Assembly (NCBI GenBank): GCA_964512305.1
Contig: CAZEIW010000061.1
Location: 1 to 23,155 of the forward strand
Origin: CAZEIW01 sp964512305
Lineage (GTDB): Bacteria > Pseudomonadota > Gammaproteobacteria > Burkholderiales > Burkholderiaceae_F
Direction of reading: 5' to 3'
Length of the DNA: 23,155 bases
Made by a program: the position numbers and the translations under genes. This document shows positions 6,755 to 14,316 of the stretch, piece by piece (the stretch's first letter is position 1; each line of letters begins with the position of its first letter). A model generated the notes under the pieces. The model was not told the DNA's origin, searched no databases, and saw only the letters and a program-made list of their open reading frames with translations.

Positions 6755-9307
6755 TCAGAAGAGATCGTCGAGCTCGTCGGCGCCGCCGCCCGGCATCCTG
6801 CCGTACTGCTGCAGGTAGGCCTGGATCATCTGCGACTCGCGCGAGGTGTACATCGCCGCCGGCTCGAACACGAAATAGCGGGCGGCCTCGTTGCGCTGCA
6901 GCTGTTCCCGCAGTCCGTCGCGCAGCGCCGGCACGCCCTTGATCGCCAGCACGTTCCTGTCGGCGTCGAGCAGCTGGAACACGCCCGCCTCGGTGGTGAC
7001 GCCGGCCACGGCGTCGGCCGTGAACTCCAGCCACGACTCGGGCGGCAGCACGGCGTCGACGATCTCCGGCGCCAGGTTGCATTTCAGGCAGCGTCCGGCC
7101 TCGGTGCGCGCCTGCGCATCGTCGAAACCCCGCTCCACCTCGTCCCAGCCTTTTCGCGCCGCCGGCGCCAGCACGATCGGGTGGATCCGGTGCCGGCGGT
7201 TGAACCCCTCATCGCGGCCGAGCCAGGGATCGGTCCGCCAGCCGTCGGGGAGCAGCTTTTCCTCGATGTCGCCGTCGCCGCCCAACTGAAGGTCCATCGC
7301 CGCCGCGGCGAGGCGGCCGTGGGCGACGGACTCGATCAGCGTGGACGGGCCAAGCACGCAGTCGCCGCCGGCGTACACGCCGGCACGGCTGGTCAGCATC
7401 GAATCCTCGCGCACCTTGATCCGCCCACGCGCATCGGTCTGCACGCCGAAGGCGTCGAATCTCTGCGGATGCTGGCCCACCGCGGCGATGACCAGATCGA
7501 CGTCTTCGCGGAACTCGCTGCCCGGGATCTCCTGCGGCCTGCGCCGGCCCGATTCGTCGGGGTCCCCCAGCTCGATCCGCGCATAGGTCACCTGCAGGCG
7601 GGCGCCGTCGCCGCCCGGCTCGATGCGCTTGGGCGCGAGCAGGTACCGCACGTTGACCCCCTCTTCGAGGCAGCCTTCGAGCTCCTCCGCGCGCGCAGGC
7701 ATCTCGGCCCGGCCGCGGCGGTACACCATGTCGACCTCGGCGCCGAGGCGCCGCGACGAGCGGGCGTTGTCGGTCGCGACGTTGCCGCCGCCGATCACCG
7801 CCACCCTGCGTCCGGTCTCCATGCCGCCGCCCGCCGTATCGGCCAGGCCCATCGTCACGGAGCGCAGGTAGCTCGGGCTGTCGACGACTCCCGGCAGCGC
7901 GTCGCCCGGAATGCCGAGACGGTCGCCGCCCTGGCAGCCGATGCCGATGAAGACCGCCTCGAAACCCTGCGCGTGAAGCTCGTCGATGCTCTCTATCCGC
8001 GCGCCGAACTCGAACCGCACGCCGACCTTCTCGACCTCCGCCACTTCGCGGTCGATCACCTCGGCCGGCACGCGGTACGAAGGAATGCCATAGCGAGCCA
8101 TGCCGCCCGCGGCCGGCTGCGCGTCGAAGACCGTGACACGATGGCCTTTCTTCGCCAGGTAGTAGGCGACGGTCAGGCCCGCTGGACCCGCGCCGACGAC
8201 CGCGGCGCTGCGCCCGGTGGCCGGCAGCTGCTTCGAATGGCGGCGCCACAGCCCGGTATCGTGGTCGTCCGCGACCCGCTTCAGGGTGCGGATCGACAGC
8301 GGATCGTCGAGCTTGCCGCGGCGGCAGGCCGATTCGCACATCGCGAAGCAGGCACGGCCGAGGATGCCCGGAAACGGCAGCTTCTCGCGCACGACGGCCA
8401 CCGCTTCGCCGTACCGGCCTTCGGCGGCGAGCTGCACGTAGCGCGGCACGTCGATGCCGGCCGGGCAGGCGCTGCGGCAGGGAACCATCGACGCCTCGCG
8501 CCGGGCGGGATCGAGCGTGCGGTCGGTCAGCGCGCCGGTCGGGCAGACCGTGACGCAGGCCTGGCAGAACTTGCAACCGGACTCGAGGAGCGTCGGCGCG
8601 ATCGTGCCGACGTAGGTGCGCCGGCCCTGAGGCGTTTCCACCTCCTTGACCTCGAGGCAGCCGACGCCGCGCACGTCGTTGCAGGCCGTCAGGCAGCGGC
8701 GGCAGTCGATGCACAGGTTGTAGTCGCGGTCGAAGAAGGGCTCGTCCTTGATCACCGGCAGCGAGGCGGGCTTGTAGGCCGGCGTCGAGTTGGGGATGCC
8801 GATGTGATCGGAGATCTTGCGCAGCTCGCAGGTCGCGAAGATGCTGCAGCAGCGCGTCTCGGGCGGATTGCCGTACGAGCACTGCGTGCGGCTGCAGCCT
8901 TCGCGCTGCGGGCAGGTCAGGCAGACGTGCGGATGCGTGCCCAGGATCCGCGCAAGATTCGCCTGGCGCGCTGTCTTGATGCGCGGCGAGTCCGTGCGCA
9001 CGGCCATGCCCGCCTCGACCGTCAGCGAGCAGGCCTCCTGCAGCTCTTCCTGTCCGTCGACCTCGACCAGGCACAGCTTGCAGCCGCCGTCCGCCCGGCC
9101 GCGCTGAAGCGAGGGCGGCAGGTCGGGGTGTGCGCAAAGCGCCGGGATGTAGTGGCCGGCGTTGTCCGCCGCATTGAGGACCGAGGCACCCGCAAGCGCT
9201 TCCACGGCTTCGCCGTCGATGGTCATGCGCACCGGGGCGCCGAAGGCGGCAAGCGCCTTCGCGCGGCTCGCGGGCCACCAGGTGATGGGTTGGCTCGTGG
9301 CCGTCAT
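6755..9307 (-). CDS. bzdV: BzdV: iron-sulfur flavoprotein, NAD(P)H:ferredoxin oxidoreductase
   Basis: This is an 850-residue modular electron-transfer protein. Residues 1-170 resemble the NuoG/formate dehydrogenase N-terminus: a 2Fe-2S set (C58, C76, C79, C93) and a further Cys set (C129, C132, C138, C143). Two ferredoxin motifs follow, at CIDCRRCLTAC (199-209) and CKFCQACVTVC (245-255). Residues 277-850 resemble GltD/NfnB: CRSACPAG, the FAD motif GAGPAG (372-377) and the nucleotide motif VIGGGNVATD (504-513). In Azoarcus such a protein couples 2-oxoglutarate:ferredoxin oxidoreductase to NADP(H) and low-potential ferredoxin for benzoyl-CoA reduction. The 2-oxoglutarate oxidoreductase genes are not in this window. 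The C-terminus is acidic, ending DELDDLF. It starts at ATG 9307, behind a 70-base gap holding a palindromic repeat. Confidence 0.92.
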   Translation of the reverse strand: MTATSQPITWWPASRAKALAAFGAPVRMTIDGEAVEALAGASVLNAADNAGHYIPALCAHPDLPPSLQRGRADGGCKLCLVEVDGQEELQEACSLTVEAGMAVRTDSPRIKTARQANLARILGTHPHVCLTCPQREGCSRTQCSYGNPPETRCCSIFATCELRKISDHIGIPNSTPAYKPASLPVIKDEPFFDRDYNLCIDCRRCLTACNDVRGVGCLEVKEVETPQGRRTYVGTIAPTLLESGCKFCQACVTVCPTGALTDRTLDPARREASMVPCRSACPAGIDVPRYVQLAAEGRYGEAVAVVREKLPFPGILGRACFAMCESACRRGKLDDPLSIRTLKRVADDHDTGLWRRHSKQLPATGRSAAVVGAGPAGLTVAYYLAKKGHRVTVFDAQPAAGGMARYGIPSYRVPAEVIDREVAEVEKVGVRFEFGARIESIDELHAQGFEAVFIGIGCQGGDRLGIPGDALPGVVDSPSYLRSVTMGLADTAGGGMETGRRVAVIGGGNVATDNARSSRRLGAEVDMVYRRGRAEMPARAEELEGCLEEGVNVRYLLAPKRIEPGGDGARLQVTYARIELGDPDESGRRRPQEIPGSEFREDVDLVIAAVGQHPQRFDAFGVQTDARGRIKVREDSMLTSRAGVYAGGDCVLGPSTLIESVAHGRLAAAAMDLQLGGDGDIEEKLLPDGWRTDPWLGRDEGFNRRHRIHPIVLAPAARKGWDEVERGFDDAQARTEAGRCLKCNLAPEIVDAVLPPESWLEFTADAVAGVTTEAGVFQLLDADRNVLAIKGVPALRDGLREQLQRNEAARYFVFEPAAMYTSRESQMIQAYLQQYGRMPGGGADELDDLF

Positions 9308-9318
9308 GATGGCTCGCT

Positions 9319-9356
9319 CCCCTCTCCCGCTCGCGGGAGAGGGGCGGGGGTGAGGG
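9319..9356. repeat. REP-like palindromic element, copy 1
   Basis: The sequence has a perfect 12-base stem (CCCCTCTCCCGC, two-base spacer, GCGGGAGAGGGG, 9319-9344) followed by a GGGGGTGAGGG tail. It lies between bzdU and bzdV. In transcripts the stem would be very stable and could modulate read-through or mRNA decay inside the operon. It forms an inverted pair with copy 2. Confidence 0.85.
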
Positions 9357-9377
9357 CTGCGTGGACGCGGTGGTGCC

Positions 9378-10049
9378 TCATCCCCTCACCCCTGCCCCTC
9401 TCCCGCAAGCGGGAGAGGGGAGTCTCCCGCCATAACCCGGGTAGTACGCACCGCGGCAGGCGCCGTCGCGCACGGCGGCGACGAAGCTCGCCATGTCGCT
9501 GACCGGCCGCGTGAACTCGGTGGCGCAGCGACCGATCGCATCGACCTTGTGGCAGTCGCTTCCGCCCAGTCCCGGCAGACCAAGGTAGCCGGCCGAGGTG
9601 ATCGCCAGCTCGTTTTCGCCCTCGCGGTTGCCGCCGTTGTGGGTCTCGACCGCGGCGATGCCGCGCAGGTCGAGCAGGCCCTCGAGCAGGCTGGCGAGGC
9701 CGATCTCGCGGAACGGGTGGGCCGGCACGCAGATCGCGCCGAGCGCGTTGATGCGGTCGATCAGGTCCTGCAGCGGCAGGTAGTTGTTGCGGCCCCAAAC
9801 GTTCCAACTGTCGTCGCTCAGGCCGAACGCGAGCAGGTGGCCGCGGTCGCTCGAGATCTCCACGCCCCTGAGCACGAGCAGGCCTTCCTCGCGGCCGACG
9901 CGCTCGAGCGGCTCCGATGCGTCGACCGAGTGGTGCTCGGTCACGACCAGGCCGTCGAGTCCGAGTTCCTTGGCGCGGCGCACCAGATCGACCGGTTCGA
10001 GCCAGTTGTCGTTCGACAGCCGCGTGTGGCAGTGGCAATCGATCCACAT
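9378..10049 (-). CDS. bzdU: PHP-domain metal-dependent hydrolase (bzdU position)
   Basis: This 223-residue protein has the PHP fold: metal-binding motifs HCH (6-8), TEHH (37-40), E64, PAHP (H111), E135/H137 and SDCH (164-167). PHP proteins are trinuclear-metal phosphoesterases or amidohydrolases; the substrate is unknown. It is the third of exactly three genes between ferredoxin bzdM and bzdV, which matches the bzdS-T-U slot in Azoarcus; the letter is assigned by position. The last 14 residues (210-223) are encoded by a REP-like palindrome at 9382-9420, so the natural C-terminus probably ended near YYPGYGG and was extended by insertion of the repeat. It starts 18 bases after the GNAT gene. 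Confidence 0.8.
   Translation of the reverse strand: MWIDCHCHTRLSNDNWLEPVDLVRRAKELGLDGLVVTEHHSVDASEPLERVGREEGLLVLRGVEISSDRGHLLAFGLSDDSWNVWGRNNYLPLQDLIDRINALGAICVPAHPFREIGLASLLEGLLDLRGIAAVETHNGGNREGENELAITSAGYLGLPGLGGSDCHKVDAIGRCATEFTRPVSDMASFVAAVRDGACRGAYYPGYGGRLPSPACGRGAGVRG
9382..9420. repeat. REP-like palindromic element, copy 2 (inverted, inside the bzdU 3' end)
   Basis: This has the same 12-base stem as copy 1 (here 9395-9420 with an AA spacer) preceded by CCCTCACCCC, so it lies in opposite orientation to copy 1. It provides the stop codon (9378-9380 lies just outside it) and the last 14 codons of the PHP gene. The two inverted copies 25 bases apart could form a larger bipartite structure, as in BIME elements. 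Confidence 0.85.
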
Positions 10050-10067
10050 GGCGCCGCCCGACGCCCG

Positions 10068-10517
10068 TCAGGGCATCTGATACTCCAGATTGATGCGCTT
10101 GGAGGGCGCGAACTTGTGGCGCGAGAAGAACTTCTCGAGCGCGAAATCGTCCCAGTTGACCAGCGTATAGACCTTGGTGACGCCGCCGACCTTCATGTTC
10201 ATCATGAACTGGTCGAGCAGTTCGCTCGCCAGCCCCTTGTTCTGCATCGCCGGATCGACCCCCAGCGAATCGATGGTGGCGGTGGTCTCGGGGATGCCGA
10301 ATTCGCCGAAGTACACGTCGCCCATGATGAAGCCCACGACCCTGCCGTCGACCTCGGCGACGATCGAGGTGTTGATGCCGTGCCCCGGGTCGGTGATCGC
10401 GGCGATCTTGCGCTCATAATAGGCGCGGCGGTTCTGCCGGCTCGTCTTTTCGTCGATCGCGACGATCGCGTCGAGATCGGCGCCCTTCAATACGCGCATC
10501 ACGCGCTTTGCGGCCAT
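10068..10517 (-). CDS. bzdT: GNAT-family N-acetyltransferase (bzdT position)
   Basis: This 149-residue protein has the GNAT fold. The acetyl-CoA pyrophosphate-binding motif A is visible at IDSLGVDPAMQNKGLA (82-97), with Q92, G95 and A97 in the QxxGxA pattern. A later NWDDFALEKFFSRHKF segment matches the C-terminal GNAT region. The substrate is unknown; RimI-like protein acetylation or small-molecule acetylation are both possible. A strong AGGAGG lies 7 bases before the ATG. It is 51 bases after the CxxC mini-protein gene. Because acyl-CoA ligases of aromatic metabolism are regulated by lysine acetylation in other bacteria, control of the benzoate-CoA ligase is a testable idea, not a conclusion. 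Confidence 0.8.
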   Translation of the reverse strand: MAAKRVMRVLKGADLDAIVAIDEKTSRQNRRAYYERKIAAITDPGHGINTSIVAEVDGRVVGFIMGDVYFGEFGIPETTATIDSLGVDPAMQNKGLASELLDQFMMNMKVGGVTKVYTLVNWDDFALEKFFSRHKFAPSKRINLEYQMP

Positions 10518-10568
10518 TTCGGTTCCTCCTGGTTCCCTGCCGGGGCGTCGATTCGGCGCGCCGACGGC

Positions 10569-10856
10569 TCAATCGAACAATCCGTCGTCCTGCGGCCCGG
10601 TCCCGCGCTGCCGCACGTACAGGGTGCCGTAGGTTCGGCCCAGCCGGTCGTCGGCGTCGAAGCAGGTCGAGCAATCGGCGTCGGTCTTCTGCAGATCCCG
10701 GATCTCGACCTCGTAGCCGAGCGCGCGGTAGTTGTCGGCCATTTCGGTCAGCCGCGGCTCCGACAGCGTCGACACGCGCCGCCAGCCGTCATCGGCCGGC
10801 GGCGGCCTGCCGCCGCCGGAGGCTGCGATCGGTATCACCCGCGCCTTTCGCGTCAC
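10569..10856 (-). CDS. bzdS: Small CxxC protein of unknown function (bzdS position)
   Basis: This is a 95-residue protein I cannot place in a family. It has a low-complexity N-terminus rich in Gly and Pro (residues 12-24), a helical middle (EMADNYRALGYEVEIRDL) and a DCSTC motif (C62, C65). A YGTLYVRQR strand and an acidic end DDGLFD follow. It starts with GTG at 10856, four bases after the ferredoxin stop, so it is translated together with bzdM. Placement directly behind the ferredoxin and the CxxC pair suggest a metal-site, redox or assembly role (inference). Its end resembles the DDLF ends of BzdN and BzdV. The letter S is by position only. Confidence 0.75.
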   Translation of the reverse strand: MTRKARVIPIAASGGGRPPPADDGWRRVSTLSEPRLTEMADNYRALGYEVEIRDLQKTDADCSTCFDADDRLGRTYGTLYVRQRGTGPQDDGLFD

Positions 10857-10860
10857 GGTC

Positions 10861-11145
10861 TCACCACGAATGCTTGATCGCGCCCGGCGTGCAGGCGGTG
10901 GTGCACGGCAGCGTCGCGTAGCCGGCGGACGGCTTGCAGCCCGAGCAGTCGTACGCGAGGCTGCGGCGGAACGCCTGCTTGATCCAGACCACTTCGTCGT
11001 CGTAGTCGTCCGTCATCGTCTCGAACATGCCCTTGGGGCAGCCGGTCAGGCAGGCGCGGCCGGCCGGGCAATCGATGCACCGGTCGGTGTCGATGCTGAT
11101 GTAGTACTCGCCGGAGCCGTCTTTGTAGCCGTAGTTCGCGATCAC
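10861..11145 (-). CDS. bzdM: BzdM: 2[4Fe-4S] ferredoxin, electron donor to benzoyl-CoA reductase
   Basis: This 94-residue ferredoxin has eight cysteines: C23, C26, C32, C36-Pro and C67, C70, C81, C85-Thr-Pro. Spacing is C-x2-C-x5-C-x3-C and C-x2-C-x10-C-x3-C instead of two canonical C-x2-C-x2-C-x3-C sets. Inserts of this kind occur in the low-potential ferredoxins used by aromatic-ring reductases. Between the motifs is an acidic stretch (DDYDDE) suited to docking. It would carry electrons from BzdV to BzdNOPQ. It starts with GTG at 11145 with GAGG overlapping the bzdQ stop, 10 bases downstream of bzdQ, so subunit and donor are produced together. Confidence 0.92.
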   Translation of the reverse strand: MIANYGYKDGSGEYYISIDTDRCIDCPAGRACLTGCPKGMFETMTDDYDDEVVWIKQAFRRSLAYDCSGCKPSAGYATLPCTTACTPGAIKHSW

Positions 11146-11155
11146 GGTGCGATCC

Positions 11156-12085
11156 TCAACCGACCAGCGGCTTCGCCGGTCCCTGCTTCTGCACCAGCGT
11201 GTGCGCGAACAGCGCCGCCCCCAGCGCGCCCGCGATCTGGCTGTCGATCTCGGTCTGCACCGCCTTGATCTTGAGCAGCTTCTCGATGCGTCTGACCACC
11301 CCGATGTTCTTGGCGATCCCGCCGGTGATGAAGAAGCCCTCCTCGACCCCGATGCGCTCGAGCAGCGACACCACGCGCTCGGCCATCGCCTGGCAGTACG
11401 CGGCGATGACCTTGTTCTTCGTGTAGCCGCCCTTCAGCAGCGAGAGCGCTTCGGACTTCGCGAACACGACGCACACCGACGAGACCGCCTCGGGCTCCTG
11501 GTCGACGTCGAACGAGCGCTGGCCCAGTTCGGCGATCGGGATCTGCATCAGGTCGGAGATCACCTCCATGCCGCGCCCCGTGCCGGCGGCGCACTTGTCG
11601 TTCATCAGGAAGTTCGTGACCTTGCCCTTGTCGTCGCAGTGGATCGCCTTGCAGTCCTGGCCGCCCATGTCGAGGATCGTGCGCACCTTGGATCCGCCCA
11701 TGTAGTTGGCCCCGCGCGCGTGGCACGCGATCTCGGTGATCGCCTTGTGCGAGAACGGCACGTTGACCCGGCCGTAGCCGGTGCCGACCACGAAGTGCAC
11801 GTCGTTCAGCGTCAGTCCGGTCTTGTCGGCCACGCCCTTGAAGGCGTTGGCGGCCGAGTCCGGCGAGTTGTTGCCGGTGCGCATCGAGCTGTACGCATAC
11901 AGCTGGCCGTCGGCCACGACGACGCACTGCGAGCTCACCGAGCCGACGTCGATGCCGACCGTGACCGACTTCGCGGCGCGCCAGTCCTTGGACTCGTCGG
12001 CCCAGCAGTTCTCCTGCCAGCGCCAGAATTCGGGTTTCACCTGGCCGGCCGGTGCCACCGGCTCCAGTACCGCGGCTGCGCTCAT
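11156..12085 (-). CDS. bzdQ: Benzoyl-CoA reductase ATPase subunit BzdQ
   Basis: This 309-residue protein belongs to the BadF/BadG/BcrA/HgdC ASKHA ATPase family. It has the phosphate motif GIDVGSVSSQ (44-53), EIACHARGA (118-126), the second motif DMGGQDCKAI (139-148), NDKCAAGTGRGMEV (162-175, C165) and C205. In the complex, cysteines of two such subunits hold a bridging [4Fe-4S] cluster, and ATP hydrolysis drives electrons to the catalytic subunits. A 40-residue N-terminal extension rich in Trp precedes the fold. About 300 residues, rather than about 440 as in BcrA of Thauera, supports an Azoarcus-type reductase. ATG at 12085; the stop overlaps the ribosome site of bzdM. Confidence 0.93.
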   Translation of the reverse strand: MSAAAVLEPVAPAGQVKPEFWRWQENCWADESKDWRAAKSVTVGIDVGSVSSQCVVVADGQLYAYSSMRTGNNSPDSAANAFKGVADKTGLTLNDVHFVVGTGYGRVNVPFSHKAITEIACHARGANYMGGSKVRTILDMGGQDCKAIHCDDKGKVTNFLMNDKCAAGTGRGMEVISDLMQIPIAELGQRSFDVDQEPEAVSSVCVVFAKSEALSLLKGGYTKNKVIAAYCQAMAERVVSLLERIGVEEGFFITGGIAKNIGVVRRIEKLLKIKAVQTEIDSQIAGALGAALFAHTLVQKQGPAKPLVG

Positions 12086-12135
12086 CTTGCGGGCTCCTGT
12101 TCGCGTCTTTCCGGTTCGAATGGGTCAATGCGGGG

Positions 12136-12945
12136 TCAGTGCGCGCCTTCTGCGGCGAGCAGCGCGCAGCCCAGGGCGCTCACGTATTCGGGCATGTCCG
12201 GCAGCTTGATCTCGCCGACGTCCATCGCGGTCTTCAGCGACTGCACGAAGCCGGCGTTGTGAACCATGCCGCCGATGAGCACGACGTCGTTGTCGATGCC
12301 GACCCGCCTCACCATCGCGCACACGCGGCTGGCCACCGCGTCGAGGACCGCCTTCGCGATGTCCTCCTTCGGGGTCGACGAATGGATCAGCGACACCACC
12401 TCGGACTCGGCGAACACCGTGCACTGGGCGTTCATCGGGATCGACTTGTCGGAGCGAAGACTGGCATCGCCGAAGTCCTTCAGCGACAGCTGCAGCGCGC
12501 GGCTCATCGCCTCGGCGAAGGAGCCGGCGCCGGCCGCGCACTTCTCGTTGCCGGCGAAGTCGGTGGCGCGGCCCGTGCCGTCGGTCTTGATGCCGCGGCC
12601 CTCCTCGGCGCCGACGTCGACGATCGTGCGCGCGCCCGGATAGAAGTAGCAGACGCCCTTGGCGCCCGCCGACATCTCGGTGACGCTGTCGGTGGCGAAC
12701 CTGACCATCTTGCGCCCGGCGCCGGTCGCGAACACGGCCGCCACGCGGCCGCGTTCGATGCCGGCTTCGGCCAATGCGTCGTCGAAGGCCTTCTCGGCGG
12801 CCGCGTCGGCGTCGAGGTCGCCCGGGAACATCAGGTGCGTGCCCTTGACCACGTACTTGAGCTGCGGCGCGCCGTCCACCCTGGCGTCCTCGAGCACGAC
12901 GACCTTGACGCTGCGCGAGCCCACATCGATTCCTGCGGTTATCAC
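12136..12945 (-). CDS. bzdP: Benzoyl-CoA reductase ATPase subunit BzdP
   Basis: This 269-residue subunit is the second ASKHA ATPase of the reductase. It has GIDVGSRSVK (5-14), FATGAGRKM (72-80), NEKCAAGAGSFAEA (133-146, C136), C175 and a LIGGMVHN segment near the end. Where BzdQ has DMGGQD it has DVGAEEGRG (110-118), and the upstream Cys-His of the EIACHA motif is replaced (EMSAGAKG). So it keeps the cluster cysteines but has a changed second phosphate/Mg site. The frame is open to 12987, but GTG at 12945 is preceded by AGGAGG at 9 bases and begins right at the beta strand. It lies 46 bases after bzdO and 50 bases before bzdQ. Which of P or Q corresponds to BcrA or BcrD by descent is not settled here; letters follow order. 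Confidence 0.9.
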   Translation of the reverse strand: MITAGIDVGSRSVKVVVLEDARVDGAPQLKYVVKGTHLMFPGDLDADAAAEKAFDDALAEAGIERGRVAAVFATGAGRKMVRFATDSVTEMSAGAKGVCYFYPGARTIVDVGAEEGRGIKTDGTGRATDFAGNEKCAAGAGSFAEAMSRALQLSLKDFGDASLRSDKSIPMNAQCTVFAESEVVSLIHSSTPKEDIAKAVLDAVASRVCAMVRRVGIDNDVVLIGGMVHNAGFVQSLKTAMDVGEIKLPDMPEYVSALGCALLAAEGAH

Positions 12946-12991
12946 GGTCTGATCCCTCCTGATTCCTGACCCGGGGCGGCTTCGCAAAGGC

Positions 12992-14302
12992 CTAGGCGGC
13001 CAGCTTGCGCAGCCCCAGCTGTTCCATGAACGCGTCGACGCGTGCCTGGGTCCGCACCTCGTCGAACTCGCGCTCGTCGCCCATGTTGCCTTCGAAGGTC
13101 ATCACGGGGATGCCCGCGGCGGCGAGCCCGCGGCGGTTCTCCATGATCCCCAGCGACAGTCCCTCGCAACCGCGGTTCAGGTGCAGCATCACGCCGTCGA
13201 CGTGCCACTCCCCGACGATCCGCTTCATCATCTCGGTCTTGAGCGCGGGGTCGTAGAAGTGCTGCCATTGCGGCTTCGAAAGGTTCCAGTCGGCGTACAG
13301 CCGCAGCGCGGTGTCGCGGTCCTTGATGTCGACGCCCGCCTCCCAGGGGAGCGTGCGGCCGCCCCAGCTGCCGTCGGGCTTCTCTTCCCAGATGCCTTCG
13401 AGGCCGAACGTGTACAGCGAACCGATCGAGACCGCGCCGAAGGTTTCCAGGTAGCGGAAGATCTTCAGGAACGCCCACGGCGGCTGGGTGTCGGACATCA
13501 CCCGGCAGCGCTCGTTGGGCACGGCCGCGATGCCGCGCGCCACGCGCTCCTTCACTTCCTCGTACAGCTCGTCGTAGAAGTCGGCGCACCACTGGGACGA
13601 CTTGTGCAGCGTGGCCAGCACGTACAGCGAGTACATGGTCTTCTCGTCCAGGGGCGCGGGCCTCGCCTTGTTGAGCGCGCAGATGTCGGCCCAGCGGCTG
13701 GTCGAGCGCATCTCGTTCTTGATCGCGCGGATCAGCCGCTCGTCGTCGCACTTGCGGCCGGTCGTCTTCTCGATGAAGTCGATGGCGTCGTGCAGCTGGC
13801 GGGCGACGTAGTCGACCCGGTCGGCGGTCAGGGTGCGGAACGGGCCGACGCCGACGTCGAGGTAGAACTGCGGAACCTTTTCCACCTTCGCGACGTGCTG
13901 GTACCACTTCGAGTGCGAGCAGCAGATCTGCGTCTGGAACACGAAGTCGGGTTTCGGGAACTCGCCGCCGAACGCGAACTTGTTCAGGTGCATGCCGCCC
14001 CAGTAGATGCGCATGTACGAGCAGAGGTCGCGCGCGAAACCGTAGGCCTCGGCGGCGTCCATGCACTCCTTGGCGAACTTGCGGTCGTGCGAGACCGTCG
14101 CCGCGTACGGCTCGCCGGTCAGCGAAAAGACGTCGTCGCCGAAGGCGGTCGGGATCGCGTCCAGCGCCCAGGCGGATCCGGACCAGCGCAGGCCGCCTTT
14201 TTCCTTCGCCGTCGCGTAGTTCCGGTAATACTGCTCGCGCAGCTCCTTGGCCTTCTTCCAGAGCTTCAGCGGCTCGCTCGGGTACCGGTTCGGTGCGTTC
14301 AT
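12992..14302 (-). CDS. bzdO: Benzoyl-CoA reductase catalytic subunit BzdO (BcrB-like)
   Basis: This 436-residue protein belongs to the HgdB/FldC/BcrB family of 2-hydroxyacyl-CoA dehydratase subunits. Together with BzdN it forms the module that binds benzoyl-CoA and reduces it to the cyclic 1,5-dienoyl-CoA. Candidate cluster cysteines are C94 (RDLCSYMRIYWG), the pair C127-C128 (QICCSHSKW) and a late Cys in NRGCEGLS. The C-terminal domain shows DGVMLHLNRGCEG and EGNMGDEREF, typical of this fold. GAGGAG lies a few bases before the ATG at 14302. The frame is open upstream inside bzdN, but the gap of 14 bases from bzdN and the ribosome site support this start. Confidence 0.94.
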   Translation of the reverse strand: MNAPNRYPSEPLKLWKKAKELREQYYRNYATAKEKGGLRWSGSAWALDAIPTAFGDDVFSLTGEPYAATVSHDRKFAKECMDAAEAYGFARDLCSYMRIYWGGMHLNKFAFGGEFPKPDFVFQTQICCSHSKWYQHVAKVEKVPQFYLDVGVGPFRTLTADRVDYVARQLHDAIDFIEKTTGRKCDDERLIRAIKNEMRSTSRWADICALNKARPAPLDEKTMYSLYVLATLHKSSQWCADFYDELYEEVKERVARGIAAVPNERCRVMSDTQPPWAFLKIFRYLETFGAVSIGSLYTFGLEGIWEEKPDGSWGGRTLPWEAGVDIKDRDTALRLYADWNLSKPQWQHFYDPALKTEMMKRIVGEWHVDGVMLHLNRGCEGLSLGIMENRRGLAAAGIPVMTFEGNMGDEREFDEVRTQARVDAFMEQLGLRKLAA

Positions 14303-14316
14303 CGGGTCTCCTCGGG

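Noticed and set aside
9319..9420. Possible CRISPR or insertion sequence from repeated palindromes
   Set aside because: There are only two inverted copies with no regular spacers, no transposase and no target duplication; the REP-like element explains them.
6626..9502. A 958-codon open frame on the plus strand
   Set aside because: It lies opposite bzdV and translates to Arg/His/Ala/Gly-rich sequence without any recognisable domain; long antisense frames are expected at this GC content.
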